Assembly (NCBI GenBank): GCA_000828075.3
Contig: JXCB02000027.1
Location: forward strand, 546,146 to 595,777
Reading direction: 5' to 3'
Source: Tolypothrix campylonemoides VB511288
GTDB taxonomy: Bacteria > Cyanobacteriota > Cyanobacteriia > Cyanobacteriales > Nostocaceae
Length of the DNA: 49,632 bases
Below are positions 9,319 through 16,532 of this stretch, piece after piece. The notes beneath the pieces are model-generated. The model made no database searches and was not told the DNA's origin. It worked only from the letters and a program-made list of their open reading frames with translations. The translations under genes and the position numbers were made by a program. Within the stretch, counting starts at the first letter, position 1. Each line of letters opens with the position of its first letter.

Positions 9319-10485
9319 ATGGATGAATTTATTAGAAAAGTTGCTGCTTTGGGATTACCAGGCGTAATACTTGTGGTTGTGATGGGTACTACAGGTCTTA
9401 CAGGTGCAGCTGCCATCACATCAGCTTTAGCAATTCTTGGTGGTCCAGGTGGAATGCTTGGAGGTATTGCAGTTCTTGGAATGACTGGATTACTCACAGA
9501 GCTCCTTACCAAGTTTGGTTTTGCACTTCTGCTCATGCGTATATATGAGATACGTAGCGAAAAGGAATCTATAGAAAAGCTTTGTCAGGAGATTGATAAA
9601 TTACCGTTTATTAGTAATGAATTAAAACAAAAGGTTAAAACGATAATTGATAAAAAGATTGTCTTTGTTTTGGCAGGTCGCACAGGAGTCGGAAAATCTA
9701 GTACTGTCAATAAGCTTTTAGGTCGTCAAGTGGCTAAGGTTGGCAAGTATGAACCTACTACAATGTCAGTTGAGACATATGAGCATAAAATAAATGGCAT
9801 AAAGTTCACAATAGTAGATACTCCTGGTCTTTGTGATGATTTAGAAGAAGTTGGTAATGACCAAGAATACTTAAATTTGATGAAATCAAAAATAACTCAA
9901 ATGGTTTCAATGTGGTTTGTAAGCCGCCTTGATGAAACGAGAGTTACGAGTGATGAAAAGCGAGGTATTAAACTTCTTTCAAAAACATTTGGCAAGAAAG
10001 CATGGGAGTGTTCTGTTATTGTTTTCACTTTTGCCAACTCTGTTTCTGCACCGGAATATCAAGAAACTGTAGATAAAAGAACAGAGCTAATCAGGCGAGA
10101 AATAGCCAAGTATGTAGGAGAAGATATAGCGAATCAGATTCCGTCTATTGCAGTAGATAACCACAGTGAAACTACACCAGATGGTAAGCAGTGGCTTGGA
10201 GAATTCTTCACAAGAGTTTTTGTAAGAGCATCTGAATCTGGTTCTTTGCCATTGGCAGCAGCAATGAAAGAGATTTTAAGTTCGTCTTCAGGTGAACCAC
10301 GAATTAAGCTTGATGAGCAGCAAAAAGCTGAGGTTGAAAAGAAGATTAGGAAAGGTCTCATTGGAGGATTTGCTTCTGGTGGAGCAGTTGTTGGTTTATT
10401 CCTTGGACCAGGAGGAGTAATAGTTGGTGGTTTACTCGGTACTGTAGTAGGACTTTGGTTGGAGTTAGATCGTAGGAATGCGTAG
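9319..10485 (+). CDS. Membrane-associated TOC/AIG1-like GTPase
   Basis: A 388-residue protein starting at the ATG of MDEFIRKVAALG; the frame is open from 9259 but the earlier part lacks a hydrophobic start. Residues about 8-75 hold one or two hydrophobic, Gly-rich segments, then a helical linker, then a G domain: P-loop GRTGVGKSS at 120-128, DTPG at 167-170, the motif SRLDETR at 202-208, and TFAN at 237-240 in place of the usual NKxD. The C terminus (about 345-382) is a glycine-zipper hydrophobic segment. SRLDETR followed by FGKKAWECSVIVFTFAN closely resembles Toc34/Toc159 (DRLD-x-x-R, FGK-x-IW-K, THAQ). It overlaps the next GTPase gene by eight bases. Likely membrane remodelling or transport; function unknown. 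Confidence 0.8.
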   Translation: MDEFIRKVAALGLPGVILVVVMGTTGLTGAAAITSALAILGGPGGMLGGIAVLGMTGLLTELLTKFGFALLLMRIYEIRSEKESIEKLCQEIDKLPFISNELKQKVKTIIDKKIVFVLAGRTGVGKSSTVNKLLGRQVAKVGKYEPTTMSVETYEHKINGIKFTIVDTPGLCDDLEEVGNDQEYLNLMKSKITQMVSMWFVSRLDETRVTSDEKRGIKLLSKTFGKKAWECSVIVFTFANSVSAPEYQETVDKRTELIRREIAKYVGEDIANQIPSIAVDNHSETTPDGKQWLGEFFTRVFVRASESGSLPLAAAMKEILSSSSGEPRIKLDEQQKAEVEKKIRKGLIGGFASGGAVVGLFLGPGGVIVGGLLGTVVGLWLELDRRNA

Positions 10486-11062
10486 ATTTCTCGTTGTCGG
10501 ACGTACTGGTGTTGGTAAATCAAGCTTCGTAAATTCAGTTTTTGGCAAGTATATTACTGAAACTTCAAGATACGAAGCTTGTACAAAAATAATTCAGCAT
10601 CATGTTTATAGCAGCCCTCAAGGTGATATTTGTCTCATCGATACACCAGGACTAGCAGAGGATGATATAGAGTGTGATAAAAAGTACCTAGATTTGATTA
10701 AAGCTAGTGTTGATTTCACTAAAATTGACGTATTGATTTATGTTTCACGGCTAGATGAAACACGATTTCGTCCTGATGAAAAGCGAACAATATGTCTTTT
10801 GACTGAAAAATTAGGAGCATTGATTTGGAATAAAGCTTGGCTAATATTTACTTTTGCGGCATCTGTACCTAATGAAAATCGTCATGAGGCTTCAATTAAT
10901 AGAAAGGAGCAAATTGAGAACTTTGTGAAAGCCATTACATCAGAGTATGGACTAAATCCGCCCTTTCAAGGATTTCAGGTTAAGTTGCGAGTTGATAATA
11001 CTTCAAAATCCTGGGCTTCAAAAAGTATTCCAATCATGTCAGTCTTAACCAAAGTAAGCTAA
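10478..11062 (+). CDS. Soluble TOC/AIG1-like GTPase, partner of the preceding gene
   Basis: A 194-residue G domain that starts inside the last codons of the preceding GTPase gene (ATGCGTAG holds both start and stop), so the two are surely translationally coupled. It has P-loop GRTGVGKSS at residues 8-16, DTPGLAEDD near 57, IDVLIYVSRLDETR near 85-98 and IWNKAWLIFTFAAS near 120-133. It lacks both hydrophobic ends of its neighbour and stops soon after the VDN motif, about 30 residues before the neighbour's G domain ends; a MITE-like repeat begins 13 bases after its stop, so C-terminal loss is possible. Inferred: a heterodimer in which G domains face each other, as in Toc34/Toc159. Confidence 0.78.
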   Translation: MRRFLVVGRTGVGKSSFVNSVFGKYITETSRYEACTKIIQHHVYSSPQGDICLIDTPGLAEDDIECDKKYLDLIKASVDFTKIDVLIYVSRLDETRFRPDEKRTICLLTEKLGALIWNKAWLIFTFAASVPNENRHEASINRKEQIENFVKAITSEYGLNPPFQGFQVKLRVDNTSKSWASKSIPIMSVLTKVS

Positions 11063-11074
11063 TCCTAACCTGTT

Positions 11075-11201
11075 AAGGGACCTCCAAATTAAAAAATATC
11101 CAACTTTTCTTGTGGGATGGGCTTCTAGCCCGTCCTATAAACTGGGGAGAACCACGATGCCCACCCCACAAGTTGGATAATTTATTTCTTGGAAATCCCT
11201 T
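11075..11201. repeat. MITE-like element, family A (complete copy)
   Basis: Imperfect terminal inverted repeats of about 28 bases: AAGGGACCTCCAAATTAAAA at the left and its approximate complement TTATTTCTTGGAAATCCCTT at the right, with ATCCAAC/GTTGGAT closing the inner end. The core holds a nested palindrome (GGGCTTCTAGCCCG and GATGCCCACCCCAC). No ORF. Other copies or parts: 19443-19555, 35037 onward, 46137-46220 and 46441-46475. Confidence 0.75.
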
Positions 11202-11325
11202 ATATACTAAGCTTTAGCTTACTTTAGCTATAAGCCAGGAAATCGATTTGCTGACAAATGATCTGACTGACGTAAGATTTAAGTTAGCATTTGCTAACCC
11301 ATAACTATAAAAATTTACAAACATT

Positions 11326-11361
11326 AAACCTCCTTAACAGGAATTCCCATTAAGGAGGTTT
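11326..11361 (-). terminator. Perfect 12-bp hairpin downstream of the ParR-like gene
   Basis: AAACCTCCTTAA and TTAAGGAGGTTT are exact complements separated by 12 bases, placed 37 bases past the ParR-like stop codon. The strand read from that gene continues into AATGTTTGTAAATTTTT, a weak U-rich tail. It is the best terminator candidate for the ParM-ParR-like operon. The rest of the gap (11202-11325) is AT-rich with no ORF. Confidence 0.5.
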
Positions 11362-11397
11362 GACAGCAGCGAAACACTTTTACACCCTGAAATTTCC

Positions 11398-11910
11398 TTA
11401 GAAATCATCCAGAAATTGACTAATGCGGCTGATGACTGGGTCAACCTCAGCAGGAGGAGTCGCAGCAGCATTAGTAGGAGTAGAAGTATTATTTATAACT
11501 TCTAGCACTGGTGCAGGTTGGGGTGTTGGAGGGGGACTGGTTGATACATGATTGACCATGATAGCCAGTTGAGCCACTTGTTGACTAAGTTGCATCAGAT
11601 GGTGTTCCATCATCTCCAACCGATTAGATTCCTTGGCAAAAAAACGTTCCTCAAGGTCAGCTATCTGACTTTTTAGGTCAGCAATTTGTTGTTCCACCCC
11701 TGGTGTTACTGTTGCTGCTGCTGGTTTTGGGGCTGGTCGTACAGATTCCGGTACGCACAAAGATTGCCATAAGGCTTCTTTACAGAGGTCGCTGAAAGTC
11801 TTTTCAGGATCTTTTTCCAAATGACTTTCGACGAGAGCCAACAAGCTTTCGTCAGCCACCCCTGGCTCAAACGAAACCGATTTAACGACTTTTTTTGACC
11901 ATTGGAACAT
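11398..11910 (-). CDS. ParR-like DNA-binding and coiled-coil partner of the ParM-like actin
   Basis: A 170-residue protein. Residues about 8-52 (VVKSVSFEPGVADESLLALV and the following helix ending EALWQSL) fit a ribbon-helix-helix pattern: one strand and two helices, as in ParR/CopG DNA-binding proteins. Residues about 70-118 form a coiled coil (QQIADLKSQIADLEERF), followed by a Pro/Thr-rich linker and a short acidic C-terminal helix ending ISQFLDDF, which could be the tail that docks on the filament end. It starts five bases after the ParM-like stop. ParR identity is inferred from fold pattern and gene order, not from close similarity. Confidence 0.6.
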   Translation of the reverse strand: MFQWSKKVVKSVSFEPGVADESLLALVESHLEKDPEKTFSDLCKEALWQSLCVPESVRPAPKPAAATVTPGVEQQIADLKSQIADLEERFFAKESNRLEMMEHHLMQLSQQVAQLAIMVNHVSTSPPPTPQPAPVLEVINNTSTPTNAAATPPAEVDPVISRISQFLDDF

Positions 11911-11915
11911 CAGTA

Positions 11916-13067
11916 TTAAGCTCTAGCCCGAGCGGAGGATAACTGTGCTTCTCCATAAATGAATTGCCCCAAAGCATTTGCTTGTCGGGATGGTGAAGCT
12001 AGATGAGCGTTAATTTTTGCTTCTTTAAGCAAACGTTGAACATCTTCCCAGAAGAATTCTCCACCTCCTCCGGTGAGAATCACATCGGTAACGCGCTCTG
12101 GTAGCCATGCTAGCACGCGGTTACAGATTTCGCGAGAAAACATTTCTATGAGATTGGGGAGAAAATCATCCAAATTGGTGGGCTTGCTGGCGCCTCTAGG
12201 ACGGTAGAAGCGATCGCCTTTGGGTCGGTTCACTGCGGCAATCAAAGAGAGAGATTGGCTATCTGCTCCCTCAATTTCGGCAGCAACCAGTTCATAAAAC
12301 TTGCTCATTCCGAAGTCTTCACTCTTGGAAGCACCTCGGGCAAAGCGGAAGTTATCAACCATCAAACAATCTGTCGTTTGATGTCCAATATCCACAATCG
12401 CCACAGAGACTTTTGTGAAATCCGGTAGTGCTGCGCCTTTTTTAGGTTGAGCCTCAGTCCAAAGCAAGCTACCATAGCCTTCTGGCATCACCCAAACTTT
12501 GGTGATGTTTAGCGATACAGGTTCGCCGCGAAAATTCATCACATGAGGACCACTCAGTTGGCTAATAAGCTGTGCTTTTTCCTTTTCAAATTGTTCTTGA
12601 GAAAGGTAAGGCAGACCCAGGATGACAGACACTTCATCTTTGAGCTTAAAGTAGCCAGCGCAAGCCAAAACTTTTACCAATGCGTATTCGACCTTAGATT
12701 GACCCACACCTAGGTTAGCGCCAAAATCTGCTGCTAGTTGACCAACAGCATATCCGCTGCCTTGATACTCGAGCCACAAATCCATTAATGGGTCAGTCGC
12801 ACGGGCTTCAAAAACACCGCCGCGCACTTGTTCCATTGACATTTCTTTGACGTTCGCAGACACGAACACCACATTGTTCGGCTCGCGGCTAATACAAGTT
12901 TTGGTGGAAGTTCTACCTAAGTCAACACTAAGAATCTTTTTTCCCGTACCGCCACCAACTGCTTGAGGGGGAGCGGCATTTATTGGGGTAGATGCCGAAA
13001 CTCTATCTCTATTCATTGGGATAGCAGCGGCATTCATTGGAGTGGCGGCAGAAGGTTGGTCTGTCAT
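11916..13067 (-). CDS. ParM/StbA-like bacterial actin
   Basis: A 383-residue actin-fold ATPase. After a Thr/Pro/Asn/Ala-rich N-terminal extension of about 43 residues come phosphate-1 LSVDLGRTSTKT (near 47), phosphate-2 VAIVDIGHQTTDCL (near 223) and the adenosine motif VILTGGGGEFFW (near 338). This matches the ParM/StbA family, which polymerises to push plasmids apart, or in other members has chromosomal or unknown roles. The downstream ParR-like gene is five bases away. No parC-like iteron array is visible in the 260 bases upstream. The N-terminal extension contains TPMNAA and TPINAA units also found near the C terminus of the ParR-like protein. Confidence 0.8.
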   Translation of the reverse strand: MTDQPSAATPMNAAAIPMNRDRVSASTPINAAPPQAVGGGTGKKILSVDLGRTSTKTCISREPNNVVFVSANVKEMSMEQVRGGVFEARATDPLMDLWLEYQGSGYAVGQLAADFGANLGVGQSKVEYALVKVLACAGYFKLKDEVSVILGLPYLSQEQFEKEKAQLISQLSGPHVMNFRGEPVSLNITKVWVMPEGYGSLLWTEAQPKKGAALPDFTKVSVAIVDIGHQTTDCLMVDNFRFARGASKSEDFGMSKFYELVAAEIEGADSQSLSLIAAVNRPKGDRFYRPRGASKPTNLDDFLPNLIEMFSREICNRVLAWLPERVTDVILTGGGGEFFWEDVQRLLKEAKINAHLASPSRQANALGQFIYGEAQLSSARARA

Positions 13068-13327
13068 GAAAGCTCCTAGTACTTACTTAGCTTTAACAAG
13101 TTATCATGCCCATCTTACATAAAGGCGTGTATCAGAAAACCTTTAGTGCGTCAACTATACCAATAAATATGCAAACAATGACTTAGTCGTTGCGCAAAGG
13201 GGCATCAGGCATGAGTTTGGCTCTTTACCATAAAATAGTAAAGCAGGAGCAAGAGTTAAACGGCTGATAACGCTTTGTTTTACCAAAAACGCTTGTTTTT
13301 CTGCGTTCGTTGGCGATAAAGATTTTT

Positions 13328-13948
13328 TTACTTTCTCCTGTTTTTTCGTCTCCGGTTGATCACCCAAACAACAAATGCCACGACGAGAACTGCGACCACA
13401 ATTTTAGATACAGGAGCCAGGTACTTGTCCACTAGTTCATACTGACTACCCAACGCGTACCCTGCGTATGTTAGCAAAGCAACCCATGCAGCGGTACCTA
13501 GAGTTGAGTAAATTAAAAATGGCAGCAAGTGCATATTGCTCATGCCTGCGGGAACCGAAATTAAAGTGCGCACTCCTGGTACAAGACGACCAATAAAAAC
13601 TGCTTTGCCACCTTGCTGGTCAAACCAGCGCTTTGCCTTCGTGATATCTTTGCTAGAGATACTCAACCACTTACCATATTTGTCAGCCCACGCTCGTAAG
13701 CGCTTTTCCCCAAAAATTTTACCGGGGTAGTACCAAACAAGTGCGCCTAGTACAGAACCCAGTAGTCCGGCAAAAAAGACTCCTATGACATTAAGTTTAG
13801 CCCCTGGCAGATTTGATGTATATCCTGCCAAGGGCATTATCAGTTCTGAAGGAATGGGGGGAAATAGGTTTTCGAGGAACATGAGCAAGGCAATTCCCCA
13901 ATAGCCTAGGGATTCGATAATCTGTTTTATCCAATCCGTATCTATCAT
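13328..13948 (-). CDS. DedA family membrane protein
   Basis: DedA proteins are inner-membrane transporters or flippases needed for membrane homeostasis; some flip undecaprenyl phosphate or phospholipids. The 206-residue product has the family signatures E26 with FPPIPSE at 29-35, and GRLVPGVRTLISVPAG (R121, P124-R127), plus four or five hydrophobic segments and a basic C terminus. The ATG at 13946-13948 with GAGGA upstream is preferred over a TTG five codons earlier. The gene precedes the ParM-like gene on the same strand by about 260 bases, with no clear terminator. Confidence 0.93.
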   Translation of the reverse strand: MIDTDWIKQIIESLGYWGIALLMFLENLFPPIPSELIMPLAGYTSNLPGAKLNVIGVFFAGLLGSVLGALVWYYPGKIFGEKRLRAWADKYGKWLSISSKDITKAKRWFDQQGGKAVFIGRLVPGVRTLISVPAGMSNMHLLPFLIYSTLGTAAWVALLTYAGYALGSQYELVDKYLAPVSKIVVAVLVVAFVVWVINRRRKNRRK

Positions 13949-14199
13949 TAAGTCATTCCTCAAGTTACTACAAAAGTTTTGTTGCTAAGTTATAGTTATT
14001 ACTATATTAAATAAGCATTATCCGATACTTTTTCATTAATATTGTTAAAAAAAACACTTTATAAAACGAATAGGGAACAAGGTATAGGTTTATAGGTTGC
14101 ACAAGAGAGGTGACAGGTTGTAGGTCACAAAAAAGTTTTCTTTTCCTGTCCCCTACAATCTATCCCTTGCTCCCGTTATGTACCTTATTCCCTATACCG

Positions 14200-15276
14200 T
14201 TAAACAGTAGGTGTCAATGATTGCACTCTTGTTGGTTCAGATTGCCAATCTAATGGGTTCCAAACACGGTCTTCTAGAGCCATTTGCTCGATTAAACTTG
14301 CCAATCTTAGGGCTTTGAGCGCTTGTTCACCACCGACGGAAGGTTGGTTCCCACCGCGCACGCAGTTGACAAAATGCTCCAACTCTGCACCTAGTTTATC
14401 AGTATTGCTCGTACAAACTCTTTCAATCACACCATCCTGCTTGTACAATGCTTGTCGGTAGTCATTGGTGTGTCGGTGAACCAAAATTTCATTTCTGAGA
14501 AAATCTGCTTCAGTGAACGAGTTTTTACAATGAGCAACAATGCGGCGGATTTTGCAGTGAGTAATTTTGCTGGCAGTTACAGTAGCGACAATACCATTGG
14601 CAAACCCCAAGGTAGCAGTCACATAATCTAAATAACCAGAGTCCAAAGTGCGATTACCACTAGCTGTTAACTTCTCTACTGGTGCCCCGGCTAATTCCAA
14701 AAGTAGGTCAATGTCGTGAATCATTAAATCCAAGACAACTGAGACATCGTTTGCTCGACTTGAGTACGGACTCATGCGATGTGCCTCTAGCGCCAGCACT
14801 TCTTCAGTTTTCAACACCTTGCTCAATTCTTGAAATGCTGGACTAAACCGTTCTATATGACCCACTTGTAGGATACATCCAGTTTGGGCAGCAGCATTTA
14901 CTAGCGATTCTGCTTCAGATATACTTGCTGCAATTGGCTTTTCAATCAAAACATGAATTCCTGCCAAAAGACAGTTAATGCCCACGGCGTAATGCAAGCG
15001 GGTAGGCACAGCAACGCAAACTGCGTCTACATGAGGCAGCAGATCGCAATAATCTTCAAAAAAGCGGACTTTATATTTGCTAGCAGTTTCCAACCCTCGC
15101 TCGACATTAATATCTGCTACACCGACCAGTTCAACGTCTTTCATCGAACTTAATACGCGGACATGATGCTGTCCCATATTACCCACCCCAATCACGCCTA
15201 TGCGGATCGGTCGTGGATGGTTGCGCTGTACTTGACCATTTTGTTCCCCTACTGACAACATGCTTCTATTTTGCAC
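14200..15276 (-). CDS. Gfo/Idh/MocA family NAD(P)-dependent oxidoreductase
   Basis: A 358-residue sugar-dehydrogenase-like enzyme. The N-terminal Rossmann fold has GVIGVGNMG at 27-35 and VADIN near 53-57 at the end of strand two; the family signature EKP is at 112-114, and the C-terminal domain has HDIDLLLEL in the catalytic region. Some family members act on UDP-sugars in polysaccharide synthesis, and cyanobacterial relatives have been annotated as inositol dehydrogenase-like, but neither substrate nor pathway can be fixed here. The first ATG is used; another lies five codons on. No close operon partner. Confidence 0.9.
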   Translation of the reverse strand: MQNRSMLSVGEQNGQVQRNHPRPIRIGVIGVGNMGQHHVRVLSSMKDVELVGVADINVERGLETASKYKVRFFEDYCDLLPHVDAVCVAVPTRLHYAVGINCLLAGIHVLIEKPIAASISEAESLVNAAAQTGCILQVGHIERFSPAFQELSKVLKTEEVLALEAHRMSPYSSRANDVSVVLDLMIHDIDLLLELAGAPVEKLTASGNRTLDSGYLDYVTATLGFANGIVATVTASKITHCKIRRIVAHCKNSFTEADFLRNEILVHRHTNDYRQALYKQDGVIERVCTSNTDKLGAELEHFVNCVRGGNQPSVGGEQALKALRLASLIEQMALEDRVWNPLDWQSEPTRVQSLTPTV

Positions 15277-15806
15277 TCTTATTCACTCCTCAACCACCAA
15301 ATATAGAGATGCTACGGTCATTGGCTTTGATACTCAAGTGCCAATGACCATGCGTCTAAAACCATCCAGATGGTAACATAGAGGTTCTATTTATGAAGAA
15401 TTTCAAAGTTTCTTGTGAGTTCCCGTCATCTAGGTCACTTTTATGTGTTCTGTTCAAATTGATGCTTTTTTTACACTTTACAAAAACTATAATGAGTTTT
15501 TTTATTAGCTCTAAGAAATAACTAAGACGTTAATAAAGTTCTCTTTGTTTCACAAAAAAATAATTACTGAAAGCAAAATCTATATCAAGGTGTAGGGTGT
15601 AGGCAGGACATTTTTCGATAGTTCATCTTTCGATAGATCATCATCCCAGTCGCACGCCAGTTGCGCGCCCCTCGGAGGAATCCTCTGTATACGCTGACGC
15701 ATAAGCACGGCGCTGTCCTCCTCAACAAAGGACACCTCCGCAGCCGAAACGCTCTTTGACACCCTGTTTTTGGAAATGACTTTCGTTTAAATAAAAACTA
15801 CCTAGT
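15277..15806. other. Gene-free region before queC
   Basis: About 530 bases with no convincing gene. The first 300 are AT-rich. From about 15590 to 15770 the DNA is GC-richer and has short inverted words (CCTCGGAGGAATCC, GTCCTCCTCAACAAAGGAC), typical of Nostocales dispersed repeats; a 60-codon reading frame there on the minus strand looks repeat-derived. The 30 bases before queC (AAATAAAAACTACCTAGT) superficially recall a preQ1 riboswitch tail but no matching stem is present. Confidence 0.5.
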
Positions 15807-16484
15807 ATGAAAGCTGTCATTCTACTGTCTGGTGGATTAGATTCTTCCACAGTTCTCTACCAAGCGCAAGCTGATGGTTGTGAGTGCTATACCATCTGCT
15901 TTGATTACCAACAGCGACATCGGCGAGAGTTAACCTCAGCGTTGGCGATCGCTCACAAAGCTGACGTGGTAGACCATCAAGTAGTAAGGTTTGATTTAAG
16001 ACAATGGGGCGGTTCGGCACTTACGGATGACGCTATTGATTTACCCCAAAAGCGTGACCTAGAGGAAATGTCTCAAACTATCCCTGTCACCTATGTTCCT
16101 GCTCGTAATACCATCTTTTTAAGCTTTGCCCTTGGCTACGCCGAAACTATTGCCGCACAACGTATTTACATTGGTGTTAACGCCTTAGATTACTCTGGCT
16201 ATCCTGATTGTCGCCCTGATTACATCCAGGCAATGCAGGAGGTGTTTCGTTTAGGAACAAAACAAGGACGTTCAGGGGAACTTATCTCAATTGTCACACC
16301 GTTGATTGATCTAAAAAAAACTGAAATTATCCAACTTGGCAACAAACTGGGAGTTCCTTGGGAACTCACATGGTCTTGCTATGCAGGAGGCGATGTTGCT
16401 TGCGGTGTCTGTGATGCTTGTCGCTTGCGTCTTGCTGCTTTTGCGGAACTGGGATTGAAAGATCCTTTGGCTTATGCTGTGTAG
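15807..16484 (+). CDS. queC: 7-cyano-7-deazaguanine (preQ0) synthase
   Basis: QueC turns 7-carboxy-7-deazaguanine into preQ0 using ATP and ammonia, for queuosine in tRNA. The 225-residue protein has the PP-loop SGGLDSST at residues 8-15, the middle VPARNTIFLSFALGYAE segment, and the C-terminal zinc site in CYAGGDVACGVCDACRLRL with four cysteines. Length is normal. It is a single gene here; other queuosine genes are not in the window. Confidence 0.96.
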   Translation: MKAVILLSGGLDSSTVLYQAQADGCECYTICFDYQQRHRRELTSALAIAHKADVVDHQVVRFDLRQWGGSALTDDAIDLPQKRDLEEMSQTIPVTYVPARNTIFLSFALGYAETIAAQRIYIGVNALDYSGYPDCRPDYIQAMQEVFRLGTKQGRSGELISIVTPLIDLKKTEIIQLGNKLGVPWELTWSCYAGGDVACGVCDACRLRLAAFAELGLKDPLAYAV

Positions 16485-16488
16485 CGGA

Positions 16489-16532
16489 TGAGGGAGTCTC
16501 CCTCACTCCCTTACTCCTTCACTCCTTCACTC
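16489..16532. repeat. CTCCCTCA-type short tandem repeat
   Basis: Between queC and the converging CNNM gene the DNA reads GAGGGAGTCTCCCTCACTCC followed by CTTCACTC units. The first part is a short inverted repeat (GAGGGAG/CTCCCTC) that could help end queC transcription; the rest is the same STRR class as at 779-840. Confidence 0.6.

Noticed and set aside
13155-13367. 70-codon frame overlapping the DedA 3' end
   Set aside because: Overlaps a solid gene in another frame, no ribosome site, and the protein reads like translated repeat DNA.
15580-15762. 60-codon frame before queC
   Set aside because: Lies in palindromic repeat DNA with no support from neighbours or motifs.
15770-15806. PreQ1 riboswitch before queC
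   Set aside because: Only the tail AAATAAAAACTA looks similar; the required short stem and loop are missing.
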